Notes: a model not told the origin generated them from the sequence alone. A stretch of 64,000 nucleotides of DNA from Paracoccaceae bacterium (GCA_006226775.1 SBGD01000074.1:62001-126000); one strand, 5' to 3'. Positions 46,104-55,937 are shown, counted from the first letter of the stretch. A program made the numbers and translations.

Positions 46104-48221
46104 TTGAAACGCCAGGTGGTCTCGATTGCGGCGATCCTGCTGTGCGGCACGGCACTGGCGGAACCGGCGATCCAGACCGGGTACAATACCTATGGAACGG
46201 CCGGGCTGATCGAGATGCCGACGGCAAACGCGATGCCGGACGGCGAACTGGCCTATACCTTCAGCTATTCGCGCAATACCAAGCGACACACCCTGACCTT
46301 CCAGATCGCGCCACGGCTGTCGGGCAGCTTCCGCTATGCGCTGCTGTACGATCAGGACCCGAACTCCGGGCCCGACCTGAATACCTCCACCGATTTCCGC
46401 TTCGACCGCAGCTTCACGCTGCAATACCTGATCTCGGAAGAAACCGACAAATGGCCGGCCTTCGCGGTGGGCCTGAACGACTTTCTCGGCACCGGGGTCT
46501 ACCGGTCGGAATACCTGGTCGCCAGCAAGACGATCACGCCGCAGTTCCGCGTCACTGGCGGGATCGGCTGGGGCCGGCTGGCCGGGGTTGGCGGCTTCGA
46601 CAACCCGCTCGGCCATGTCGCGGATCGCTTCAAGACGCGGGATGAACGGATCTCGAACCGGGGCGGCGAGGTCGAGGCCAGCCAGATTTTCCGCGGCGAT
46701 GCGGCGTTTTTCGGCGGTGTCGAGTATCAGGTCACCGACAAGCTGAAGCTGACCGCGGAATATTCCTCGGACCGCTACGAGCTGGAGGATGGCGCGACCT
46801 TCGACTATGTCTCGCCCTTCAACTTCGGCGTCAGCTACCAGGCGCGCAAGAACATCAACCTCAAGGCGCATTACCTCTATGGCGCGGAGGTGGGCGTGCA
46901 GCTGACCTTCGCGCTCAACCCCAAGAACCCGCCCAACTACAGCGGGCTGGAAAAGGCGCCGCCCGCGGTGGTGCCACGCCGCTCGGCGGCGGCCCTGGGC
47001 TGGAGCGGGGGCGCCGCGGCAGGCGGGCCGGGGGCGCTGCAGCAGCGGGCAGCCACGGCGCTGGGCCCCTACGGCATCGGGCTGCATGGGCTGGAGGTCA
47101 GCGGCACGCAGGCGCGGATCGAGATCGACAACCGCAGCTACCTGACCCAGGCGCAGGCGATCGGCCGCAGCGCGCGGGCAATGACCGGGGTGCTGCCGCC
47201 GCAGGTCGAGACCATGGTGATCGTGCCGGTCAGGAACGGCATCGCCGGTGCGCAGGTCACCCTGCGGCGCAGCGACCTTGAGGCGCTGGAATTCGAGCTT
47301 GACGGCGCCTGGGACAGCTATGCCCGCGCCGGGATTGCCAGCGCGCCGGGGCAGTTGGCCCCCGCGCCGGGCCGCTATCCCTTCTTCGACTACAAGATCG
47401 GACCCTATTTCGCCACCAGCCTGTTCGACCCGGACAACCCGTTCCGCGCCGATCTGGGCATCGAGACCTCGGCACGCTACGAGGCGCTGCCGGGCCTCGT
47501 CTTCCAGGGCGCGGTGCGCAAGAAGCTGGTGGGCAACCTCAACGAATCCACCCGGCCTTCGACCTCGGTGCTGCAGCGGGTGCGCTCGGAATCCAACATC
47601 TACGAGAAACACGGCGATCCGGCGCTGACCCATCTGACCGGGTCCTATTACTTCAAGCCGGCCGACGATCTCTATGGCCGGGTGACCGCGGGCTACCTCG
47701 AAAAGCACTTCGGCGGGGTCTCGACCGAGCTTTTGTGGAAGCCGGTCGACAGCCGCCTCGCCGCCGGGATCGAGGTGAACTACGTCAAGCAGCGCGCCTT
47801 CGACCAGCGCTTCGGCTTTCGCGACTACGAGGTCGCCACCGGCCATGCCTCGGTCTACTACGACCTCGGCAATGGCTACCAGGCGCAGGTCGATGCCGGG
47901 CGCTACCTGGCGGGCGACTGGGGCGCGACGCTGTCGCTGGACCGGACCTTCAAGAACGGCTGGTCGATCGGCGCCTTTGCCACGCTGACCGATGTGCCCT
48001 TCGACGAATTCGGCGAAGGGTCGTTTGACAAGGGCATCCGGATCTCGATTCCGATCGGCTGGGTCAATGGCCAGCGCACGCGCGACACCTATGCCACCGT
48101 GATCCGCCCGGTCACCCGGGACGGCGGCGCGCGGGTGCATGTCAACGACCGGCTCTACGAGACCGTGCGCGACACCCATCAGCCCGCCCTGGCCGAGACA
48201 TGGGGGCGGTTCTGGAGATGA
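46104..48221 (+). CDS. yjbH: YjbH domain-containing exopolysaccharide outer-membrane protein
   Basis: GYNTYGTAGLIEMPTANAMPDGELAYTFSYSRNTKRHTLTFQIAPRLSGSFRYA; YFKPADDLYGRVTAGYLEKHFGGVSTELLWKPVDSRLAAGIEVNYVKQR; probable TTG start with upstream GAGGGA. Confidence 0.85.
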   Translation: MKRQVVSIAAILLCGTALAEPAIQTGYNTYGTAGLIEMPTANAMPDGELAYTFSYSRNTKRHTLTFQIAPRLSGSFRYALLYDQDPNSGPDLNTSTDFRFDRSFTLQYLISEETDKWPAFAVGLNDFLGTGVYRSEYLVASKTITPQFRVTGGIGWGRLAGVGGFDNPLGHVADRFKTRDERISNRGGEVEASQIFRGDAAFFGGVEYQVTDKLKLTAEYSSDRYELEDGATFDYVSPFNFGVSYQARKNINLKAHYLYGAEVGVQLTFALNPKNPPNYSGLEKAPPAVVPRRSAAALGWSGGAAAGGPGALQQRAATALGPYGIGLHGLEVSGTQARIEIDNRSYLTQAQAIGRSARAMTGVLPPQVETMVIVPVRNGIAGAQVTLRRSDLEALEFELDGAWDSYARAGIASAPGQLAPAPGRYPFFDYKIGPYFATSLFDPDNPFRADLGIETSARYEALPGLVFQGAVRKKLVGNLNESTRPSTSVLQRVRSESNIYEKHGDPALTHLTGSYYFKPADDLYGRVTAGYLEKHFGGVSTELLWKPVDSRLAAGIEVNYVKQRAFDQRFGFRDYEVATGHASVYYDLGNGYQAQVDAGRYLAGDWGATLSLDRTFKNGWSIGAFATLTDVPFDEFGEGSFDKGIRISIPIGWVNGQRTRDTYATVIRPVTRDGGARVHVNDRLYETVRDTHQPALAETWGRFWR

Positions 48222-48805
48222 TGCGCCTTGCCGCGATCCTCGGCCTCGCCCTTTTGGCGGCCTGCAACCCGACCGCGCCGGATGTGCGCAGCCAGATCAC
48301 CCGCGCCCAGCTTGACCAGGTGAAAGAGCCGCTGCTGCTGGCCGAGATCAAGCAACTGGGCACCGCCGCCGGGGTGACGCCTTTGGCGCAGAACGGCGAC
48401 GTGGTCACCTGGCAGACCGGCGACCGCGTCACGCTGAGCTTTCGGGACGGGGTTCTGGTGGGCAGCCGCGGGCTGGGCCAGGATCTGATCTCGGCGGATG
48501 TGGGCAATACGCTGGTCGCGCTGCGCGGCGGGGCGGCGGGCTATTATCCGAAGTTCCACAGCTATCTCGACGGCGAACACCAGACGCAGTTCCGCAGCTT
48601 TCAATGCCGGATCACCGCGCGCGCGCCCGAGACCATCGAGATCTTCGAGCGCCGCCATGCCACCACGCGGATCGAGGAAACCTGTCATTCGCCGGGGCTC
48701 GAGGTGGTCAACCGCTTCTGGCAAGGCGGCGGGATCATGTGGAAATCACAACAATGGGTCAGCCCGTTCGTCGGGTATCTTTTGACCGAACGCCTGGTGC
48801 GTTAA
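48218..48805 (+). CDS. yjbF: YjbF family lipoprotein
   Basis: Lipobox LLAACN; W-rich YjbF/GfcB-like; follows yjbH with overlap. Confidence 0.82.
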   Translation: MMRLAAILGLALLAACNPTAPDVRSQITRAQLDQVKEPLLLAEIKQLGTAAGVTPLAQNGDVVTWQTGDRVTLSFRDGVLVGSRGLGQDLISADVGNTLVALRGGAAGYYPKFHSYLDGEHQTQFRSFQCRITARAPETIEIFERRHATTRIEETCHSPGLEVVNRFWQGGGIMWKSQQWVSPFVGYLLTERLVR

Positions 48806-48836
48806 ACCGGGATTCGTAGGGGACGGGGAGTTTAGG

Positions 48837-50201
48837 ATGTTGGCGATTGTGCGGAACTTGGGGCTGGCGCTGGGCCTTGTGGCCCTGTCGGCCTGCGGTG
48901 TGACCTATACCAGCCCGACGGTGAAATCCCAGGCCGAGGGGGCCAAGGTCCGGGTGGTCAGCCTGACCCCCCAGAGCGTGCTGGTGGCGAACCGCCAGAC
49001 CTATGTGCCGCGCTCGCTGCCGGACGTGTTCTACGCGGCCACCGGCGGCGGCACTGTCCGCGGCGCGACGGCGATCCCGCCCGCGCCCTACGTGCCGACC
49101 GAAAGCCGCGGCACGCTGACCCTGCGCCTGCCCTCGGACCCGCCGGTCGAGCCTTACCGCCTCGGGGTGGGCGACGTGGTGATGCTCTCGGCCAAGGGCG
49201 GCGCCTCGACGATCCAGGAATTGTCCGGCCTGCTGGCGGCGCAGAGCCAGCGCCAGGGCTTTACCGTGCGCGACGACGGCGCGATCTCGATCCCCAATGT
49301 CGGCACGGTGCAGATCGCCGGCATGACGCTGGAAGAGGCCGAGTCGCGGCTGTTCCGCGCGCTGGTGGACCGCCAGGTCGACCCGGATTTCTCGCTCGAG
49401 GTGGCGGAGTTCAATTCCAAGAAGATCGTCGTCGGCGGCGCGGTCGCCAGCCCGACCATCGTGCCGGTGAGCCTGACCACGCCGAACCTCGGCCAGGTGC
49501 TGACCGCCGCCGGCGGGCTGACCATCCAGGACGAGGAATTCGCCTCGGTGCGGCTTTACCGCGACGGGACGCTCTACCAGATCCCGATCCGCGATTTCTA
49601 CAACCGGCCCGAGTTGCAGCGCACAAGGCTGATCGACGGCGACGCGATCTATGTCGACACCAGCTATGATCTCGACCGGGCGCTGAGCTTCTACCGCCAG
49701 AAGATCGACATCATCAATATCCAGAACCAGGCCCGTTCGCAGGCGATTGCCGAATTGTCGACCGAGATCGGCCTGCGGCGCGCGGCGCTCGATGAGCAGC
49801 GCAGCAATTTCCAGGCGCGGACCACGTTGGATGCCGAGAAGCGCGACTATGTCTACCTGGCCGGCGAGGTGTCGAAACAAAGCCGCTTCACCCTGCCTTA
49901 CGGCCGGCAGGCGACGCTGGCGGATGTGCTTTACGACAGCGGCGGTTTCAGCACCGAGACCGGCAACCCGGCGCATATCTACGTGCTGCGGGCGTCGTCG
50001 AACCCGGCGGAATTCGGCGCGGTGACGGCCTGGCATCTGAATGCGTCGAATGCGATCAACATCACCATCGCGACCAATATGCAGATGCGCCCGAACGACG
50101 TGGTCTTCATCGAGGAACAGCCGATCACCAAGTGGGGCCGCGCGCTGCGCCAGTTCTTCCCGCCGCTGATCTCCTTGGGTACGACTGCCTTGGCGCAGTA
50201 A
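48837..50201 (+). CDS. Polysaccharide export protein (Wza-like, SLBB)
   Basis: Lipobox LSACG; PYRLGVGDVVMLSAKGG; RDDGAISIPNVGTVQIAGMTLEEAESRLFRAL; second SLBB-like DVLYDSGGFSTETGNPAHIYVLR. Confidence 0.88.
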   Translation: MLAIVRNLGLALGLVALSACGVTYTSPTVKSQAEGAKVRVVSLTPQSVLVANRQTYVPRSLPDVFYAATGGGTVRGATAIPPAPYVPTESRGTLTLRLPSDPPVEPYRLGVGDVVMLSAKGGASTIQELSGLLAAQSQRQGFTVRDDGAISIPNVGTVQIAGMTLEEAESRLFRALVDRQVDPDFSLEVAEFNSKKIVVGGAVASPTIVPVSLTTPNLGQVLTAAGGLTIQDEEFASVRLYRDGTLYQIPIRDFYNRPELQRTRLIDGDAIYVDTSYDLDRALSFYRQKIDIINIQNQARSQAIAELSTEIGLRRAALDEQRSNFQARTTLDAEKRDYVYLAGEVSKQSRFTLPYGRQATLADVLYDSGGFSTETGNPAHIYVLRASSNPAEFGAVTAWHLNASNAINITIATNMQMRPNDVVFIEEQPITKWGRALRQFFPPLISLGTTALAQ

Positions 50202-50688
50202 TGGACTTGGCCCGGGGGTGCGGTTGCGCGCCGCCCGGGCCAGACGCTGCCGGGAGAGGGAACCTGACGGAGTGGCGCTTTCGGGGGAGCGCTCCGAGAG
50301 GATAAGCCGGGGTCAGGGTTCCTTGATAAAGGCCGGACACCGGCTCAGGGGTTGATCCCGAGCTTTCGTTTGATTGGGTTGTGGGACGAGCGGCGGGGGG
50401 AGTTGCACGGTCTGAGCGCGCCCTGCGGCAAATCCTCGGGCTCACGAAAAGTCCTGGGTGGCATCGTCTTCATTCGTCGCAATGGAATGCCATGGCGCGA
50501 AACAGGATGGGGCTTGCGGCGGTAGACGGCGCCGAAATCTCCGCGAGGATCGAGGCGGCCTGCCTTATGACACGTCGGACGACCACAGGTACGGTATGTG
50601 AAATCTGGATGGGGCAACCCGACCCGTCAGGTGGCCGAAGGGCTTGCGTGCCGCTGTCGGCTACGAGGCCGGAGCTTGAATGCCGCTC

Positions 50689-52878
50689 TCACCCCGCGTC
50701 GTAATAGCCTTTGCCATAGGCCGAATTGGCGCCGTATTTCCCGCCATAGCCGTAGCGCTTCATCCCCTTGGGGTCGATCTGTGCCATGACGAGGCCATGC
50801 ACCCGGATGCCGACGGATTCGAACTGGCGCAGGGCGTCGGTGACCTGGGTCTTGCTGGTGCGGTCCCAGGCGACCGAGAAGATGATGGCGTCGACGAACT
50901 GGCCGATCACCCGGGCGTCGGGGACGACCAGCACCGGCGGCGTGTCGATCACGATGTAATCATAGGTGTCGCGCAATTCCTGCAGGAAGTCGCGGAACCG
51001 GTCCGAGGAAAAGAGGTCGGCGGCATTGACGCTGGCCTTTTCGCCGCGCAGGACGTCGACCTCCATGCCCGGTGCGCGGACCACGAGCTCGGCCAGGGGC
51101 TGCTTGCCGGTCAGGGCGGAGACGATGCCGCCGGTGCTGTCTCCGAAGTCGAAATATTCCGCGAAGGTGCGGCGGCGGATGTCGCCTTCGACCAGCAGCA
51201 CCTTCTTGCCCAGACCCGAGAGATTATGCGCCAGGGCGATCGACTGGGTGGTCTTGCCTTCGCCCGGGATGGCGGAGGTGGACATGATGATCTGCGGCGT
51301 CTGGTCGATGTCGGACAGCAGCACCGAGGTGCGCAGGTTGCGGATCGCCTCGGAGGCGGCGGAGGTGGGCTTGTCGTTGAGGTAGCTCACCAGCGAACTG
51401 CGCTTGCGGAAGGGCATCTTGGGGATCTGGCCGAAGACCGCCAGGCCGGTGGCGGCTTCCAGGTCTTCGGGGGTGCGGAAACCGGAATGCAGCATCTGCC
51501 GGACCAGTACGATGCCGGCGCCCAGCATGGCGCCGAGGATCATGCAGAGCGCAAGGATGCGCGACTTGCGCGGTTCGACATATTGACCGGGCGTGGCCTT
51601 GGACAGGACCCGGCTGTCGGCCTGCTGCAAGCCGCGCTGCACCGTGGTTTCCTTGAGCCGGGTCAGGAAGGTCTCGTAGAGCGTGCGGGTGGCCTCGGTC
51701 TCGCGCTCCAGCTGCTGGAGTTTGACCAGGTCGGCGGATTGCCGTTCGATCTGCTCTTCCAGCCGGGCGAAGGATCCTTCCAGCGCCGTGACCTGCTGCC
51801 TGGCCCGCTCGAGGGCGTTTTCCTCGCGGGTGATCAGCATGGCGAAACGTTCGTCGAACATCTCGCGAATGGCCGGATCGGTCCCGGCGCGCCCGCTCAG
51901 GCGGTCAAGGGTGGGGTCATTCACGGCGGCGGCCATGGCGGCAAGGTCGTCGCCTTGCTGCAGGGTCTTGAGGTTCTCGACCCGGGCGGTGAGCAGGGCG
52001 ACATTGGTGCGCGACTCGGCAAGCCGGTCGCGCACGTCCTTGGCCTGCTGGTTCAGCGCCTGCAGCGTCTCGGCGTTGACCAGGTCGGTCCCGGCGCGCA
52101 ATTCCTTGATCGCGTTCTCGCGCTCCTTCAGCTCGGCCTCCAGCTCGACAACCCGTTCCGAGAGCCAGGCGACGGCATTCTCGGTGGCCTGGAACTTGAT
52201 GTCGATCTGGTCCTGGATATAGAGCTGCGCGAGGGTATTGGCGATCAGCGCGGATTTTCGCGGGCTTTCGGTCGTGGCGCTGATGTTGAAGATATAGGTA
52301 TTGCGCTGGTTCGACGCGGAGACGGCACCTCTGACCGCGGAAATGGCGCGGGTCACTTCGGGCGAGTCGGCGTCGTCATCCTCAGCCTGCGGCGCTTCGG
52401 CAACCGGCGTCGGGGCGACGACAGCGCGGATGGCAGCCTTGATCGTGCCGAGGGAAAATGCCGGCTCCGGTCGCAGCGCGCCATTGAATTCGGGGTCTTG
52501 CGTGAGGTTCAGCTCTTCGACCAGCTTGGCCAGCAGACCGCTCGAGCGGATCACCTCGAGCTCGGTATTGATGGCGCTGGTTTCCGTCGACACCCCGGAC
52601 ATGACGCTTTCCAGGTCGACGACATTCTCGCTGCGGATCTGCAGGGCGAGCTGGGTGGAGGACTGGTACTTCGGCACCGCCACCCAGAAAGCATAATAGC
52701 CGCCGATCAGCATCAGCAGCGCGGCGCATCCGGCAATGATCCACTTGCCCCGCCAAAGGGTGCCCAACAATGCCAGCAGATCGATCTCGTCGCCGTCATC
52801 CTCCCGCGCGGGGGATCTCTGGGTCATCGGCGTGAACCGGTTTCCGGGGCGGAAACCACCTTGGCTCTTTTCTAACAT
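50689..52878 (-). CDS. Polysaccharide chain-length determinant / BY-kinase (Wzc-like)
   Basis: Wzz N-terminal domain; Walker A SAIPGEGKTTQSIAL; C-terminal Tyr cluster YGYGGKYGANSAYGKGYYDAG. Confidence 0.9.
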   Translation of the reverse strand: MLEKSQGGFRPGNRFTPMTQRSPAREDDGDEIDLLALLGTLWRGKWIIAGCAALLMLIGGYYAFWVAVPKYQSSTQLALQIRSENVVDLESVMSGVSTETSAINTELEVIRSSGLLAKLVEELNLTQDPEFNGALRPEPAFSLGTIKAAIRAVVAPTPVAEAPQAEDDDADSPEVTRAISAVRGAVSASNQRNTYIFNISATTESPRKSALIANTLAQLYIQDQIDIKFQATENAVAWLSERVVELEAELKERENAIKELRAGTDLVNAETLQALNQQAKDVRDRLAESRTNVALLTARVENLKTLQQGDDLAAMAAAVNDPTLDRLSGRAGTDPAIREMFDERFAMLITREENALERARQQVTALEGSFARLEEQIERQSADLVKLQQLERETEATRTLYETFLTRLKETTVQRGLQQADSRVLSKATPGQYVEPRKSRILALCMILGAMLGAGIVLVRQMLHSGFRTPEDLEAATGLAVFGQIPKMPFRKRSSLVSYLNDKPTSAASEAIRNLRTSVLLSDIDQTPQIIMSTSAIPGEGKTTQSIALAHNLSGLGKKVLLVEGDIRRRTFAEYFDFGDSTGGIVSALTGKQPLAELVVRAPGMEVDVLRGEKASVNAADLFSSDRFRDFLQELRDTYDYIVIDTPPVLVVPDARVIGQFVDAIIFSVAWDRTSKTQVTDALRQFESVGIRVHGLVMAQIDPKGMKRYGYGGKYGANSAYGKGYYDAG

Positions 52879-52952
52879 GCGCGCATTGTCTTCCGGTTAC
52901 TGGTTACTCCGGTCTTCCCACAATAGCCGACCGGCGGCAACGTACAATGGGC

Positions 52953-53618
52953 TCAGGTCCCGTGGCGGCAGAAGACAACGACGAGGGTCCGCCAGAACAG
53001 CCAGGCCTCGAGCCGGAACCCGGCGTTCTGGATGTAGTAGAGATCGGCGCGCACCTTGGCGGTGGTGGCGTCCAGCCCCGCGGCATAGCCCAACTGGGTC
53101 TGCGCCAAGCCGCTGATGCCCGGGCGCACGGCGTGGCGCTGGCGATAGCCGGGGATGACGCGCAGGTTGTGGCGGGCATGGTGGAAATAATCCGGGCGCG
53201 GGCCGATCAGGCTCATGTCGCCGCGCAGCACGTTGATCACCTGCGGTAGTTCGTCGAGCCGTGTCCGCCGCAGGAACCGCCCGAGCGAGGTGATGCGGTC
53301 GGTTTCCAGCGGATCATGGGCGCCGCGGCTGATCCTGGCGGCGGGCTGCATGGTGCGGAATTTCAGCGCCGCGAAGGCACGGCAGTTGCGGCCCATGCGC
53401 GGCTGGACATAGAGCAGGGGTCCGCGGTTGAAGAAGGGGTTGAGCACGAGAAGGCACAGCGCGGTCAGCCCGACAAAGGGCATCAGGGTCAGGCTGAACA
53501 GCACGTCGAAGGCGCGCTTCGCCCAGAGGAACACCGGACCTCGGGCGGGCACCTTGGCGGATGTGTTGAGAATATCGTGCTGAGAGGCGGCTGAAGCCGC
53601 AAAATTGGAATCGAACAC
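52953..53618 (-). CDS. Initiating sugar transferase (ExoY-like), copy B
   Basis: KRAFDVLFSLTLMPFVGLTALCLL; FAALKFRTMQPAARIS; DELPQVINVLRGDMSLIGPRPD. Confidence 0.92.
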   Translation of the reverse strand: MFDSNFAASAASQHDILNTSAKVPARGPVFLWAKRAFDVLFSLTLMPFVGLTALCLLVLNPFFNRGPLLYVQPRMGRNCRAFAALKFRTMQPAARISRGAHDPLETDRITSLGRFLRRTRLDELPQVINVLRGDMSLIGPRPDYFHHARHNLRVIPGYRQRHAVRPGISGLAQTQLGYAAGLDATTAKVRADLYYIQNAGFRLEAWLFWRTLVVVFCRHGT

Positions 53619-53644
53619 TGTAACCCCCGTCGGTGAATCGACTT

Positions 53645-53660
53645 TTAACTATATCTTAAC
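53645..53660. promoter_or_regulatory. CtrA-type site TTAA-CTATATC-TTAAC
   Basis: Exact TTAA-N7-TTAAC about 30 bp upstream of the sugar transferase B start. Confidence 0.55.
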
Positions 53661-53868
53661 TACTATCATGACGCTTGGGCAGGGCAAGTGTTCGTAGTGG
53701 TTAATTTTTGAAACAGAGGGGCAGACTCTCAAGCCCTTGGCTGATACGACAGTGCAGAATACCCCGATGTTTTCAGATGCAATGAAAATTCCTGATAAAT
53801 GCGCATTTCACATTTCGCATTGGGTTTTTCGATTAATTGACGGTGGATTGACGGGTTTTGAACAGGTC

Positions 53869-53884
53869 TGTGACATGGTTCACA
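53869..53884. promoter_or_regulatory. CRP-type site TGTGA-CATGGT-TCACA
   Basis: Perfect TGTGA-N6-TCACA (18-bp CTGTGA...TCACAG inverted repeat) in the long AT-richer intergenic region 53.62-54.21 kb. Confidence 0.5.
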
Positions 53885-54215
53885 GGTCATGTGCGATTTG
53901 TCAGTTTTGCATCAGTTTTACATAAGTCCGATTCTGCGCGGCGCGTAGCGCAAACTGCCCACAGCCCTGCGACCGCCTTGAATTCCCCCGAGAAATCTCG
54001 CCCACCCTGATCGAACCATGGCAGGATCGCGCCCGAAACCCGCGCCCGATGCGCAACCCTGACCGGCCGGGCGCGTCACCAGTGATGGCGATCCGCACCC
54101 TGGCTTGGCACGCAGGGCGGCGTCACGCAGGGCCGTGGTTTACTTTTGAAACCTGCCGTCCCCGAATCGCAATGTTAGGGTTTGACTTGTTCAAATCGGA
54201 GCCAGATCTCAACGG

Positions 54216-55082
54216 ATGCCCCATGACCGTTCCACGTCTGCAAGATCGCTCCGGGTGCGGCTCGATGCGTTGTCGTCCATTGAAAGCTATGTCCCCGAGG
54301 CATTGCAGGAGTTTTTGCAGGATCTGAATCTTGCACCGGATCGCGATGCCGTCTGGGGCCTGCTCGAATCGCTTTGCGAGCGGTTGGGCCAGCGTTATGT
54401 CCTCTACCGTTTCGTCCTGGTACGGCCTCCGGGCGGCGGCATCCGGCATCGCCGGTCGAACCTGCCCGCCGACTGGACCCGCTGGGTCGAGAGCCTGCCG
54501 GAGGAGGCGACCCTCGATTACGGGCTCAACCATGCGATCCACAAGCTGACCGCCTTTGCCATCGGCATCGAGTTCGCCGACCAGTACCGGCGCGCCGGGT
54601 TCCTGTCGCCGCACTACGAGACCCTGATGACCCAGGCCGCGCGGATCGGCTGGCGGTCGGGGCTGCTGATCCCGCTGCGCACCTCGCGCAGGGAAGAGCG
54701 CGGCACCTTCATCATCGGCGGCGGCCAGAGCGAGGCGGAGTTTCGCGCCTTTGTCGCCGAACATGGCTGGACGGTCTCGGTCGCGGCGCTCCAGGCGCAT
54801 CTGAAGTACACCGCCCTGCTGCTGCAGGAGGAGGCCGAGAGCTATGAGCTGACGCCGCGCCAGCTCGAATTCCTGCATCTTTCGGCCAATGGCTATGAGG
54901 TCAAGGAAATCGCCTTTCACTGGGGCGTCTCGGTGCAATATGTCACCCGCGTGCGGCGCGATATCTGCGACCGCATGGGCACCAAGTCGAAGATGGCGGT
55001 GATGGCCAAGGCGGTGCGGCTGGACCTGCTGACCGAAGAGGATTTCGAGATCGCGCAGGCGATGTCGACCTCCTGGTCGTGA
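54216..55082 (+). CDS. LuxR family regulator with atypical autoinducer-binding-like domain
   Basis: SNLPADWTRWVESLPEEATLDYGL; C-terminal HTH LTPRQLEFLHLSANGYEVKEIAFHWGVSVQYVTRVRRDICDRMGTKSK. Confidence 0.75.
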   Translation: MPHDRSTSARSLRVRLDALSSIESYVPEALQEFLQDLNLAPDRDAVWGLLESLCERLGQRYVLYRFVLVRPPGGGIRHRRSNLPADWTRWVESLPEEATLDYGLNHAIHKLTAFAIGIEFADQYRRAGFLSPHYETLMTQAARIGWRSGLLIPLRTSRREERGTFIIGGGQSEAEFRAFVAEHGWTVSVAALQAHLKYTALLLQEEAESYELTPRQLEFLHLSANGYEVKEIAFHWGVSVQYVTRVRRDICDRMGTKSKMAVMAKAVRLDLLTEEDFEIAQAMSTSWS

Positions 55083-55095
55083 CCGCCGCGCCGGT

Positions 55096-55704
55096 TCAGG
55101 CGTCGGGCTGGCGCAGGCGTCGCAAGGCCCGGGCGGCATGTTCGGCGGCGTCGATCAACGGCTGTTTCGGGGTTTCGAACCATTCGTCGGGATGCAACTC
55201 GCGCATCTTGCGCACCTCGGCGATGGCATCGGCCAGGTCGGGATAGGCGCCGGGTTTCTGCACATGCAGATAGAGCGCGACAAGCGCCACCGAGCGGCTG
55301 CGCCCGCCGCGGCAATGCACCAGCACATTGCCCCGCTCGCGGTTGGGATAGGAGGCGCGGTCGGGCATGGTCTGATCCAGCGCGCCTTCGAGGATGAAAT
55401 AGGCGCCGAGCAGCATGTCGATGGGGTTACCCGGCCCGTCGATCAGCCCGACCTTGTAGGTCTTCATCTGCCCGAAACCCGCCGCCGCCTTGCCGTCTTC
55501 GGGCGCATGGGTCAGCCGCTCGGCATAGTTGATGTCGAGGTTCTGGGCACAGTTCACCACCGTGGTGATCCCCAGGTCCTTGAGGCTGGCGATATCCCGC
55601 GCGCCCTCGGTGCCGCTGATGAACAGCGCCACTCGGTCCGGGCCCAGGTCGTCGGCAATGAAGCTGATGGCCGGGCGATCGATGACGGGTGCTTTCTTGG
55701 TCAT
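55096..55704 (-). CDS. Dual-specificity/tyrosine-type protein phosphatase
   Basis: VLVHCRGGRSRSVALVALYL (HCx5RS). Confidence 0.85.
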   Translation of the reverse strand: MTKKAPVIDRPAISFIADDLGPDRVALFISGTEGARDIASLKDLGITTVVNCAQNLDINYAERLTHAPEDGKAAAGFGQMKTYKVGLIDGPGNPIDMLLGAYFILEGALDQTMPDRASYPNRERGNVLVHCRGGRSRSVALVALYLHVQKPGAYPDLADAIAEVRKMRELHPDEWFETPKQPLIDAAEHAARALRRLRQPDA

Positions 55705-55937
55705 GCCTACTCCAGTTCAAGACGCCCGTTTCACCGGGTTTGCACTGCTGTGCACTATAGGGGGCAAGCCTGCCCGGAACCAGAGCCTGCGCGGCGGCGA
55801 AGCCCGGATGAGGCGGAAAAAACGCCCGGAAAACCGATTGTTGCCGGGGGTGCGGTGAATTTCCTGTTTGTCCCGCCGCGACGGGGCTGTAGCATGGCGG
55901 GGTGTTCAAGGTGACCCGGAAAACAGGGCTTCGGTAG

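Noticed and set aside
50202-50688. Small ORFs (50125-50445 -, 50345-50617 -, 50381-50704 +) between the wza-like and wzc-like genes
   Set aside because: No start context, domain or consistent coding signal; convergent intergenic region.
52839-52857. GGTTTCCGGGGCGGAAACC palindrome near the wzc start
   Set aside because: Core differs (CCGGGGCGG) and spacing is longer; probably chance in coding or leader sequence rather than a parS copy.
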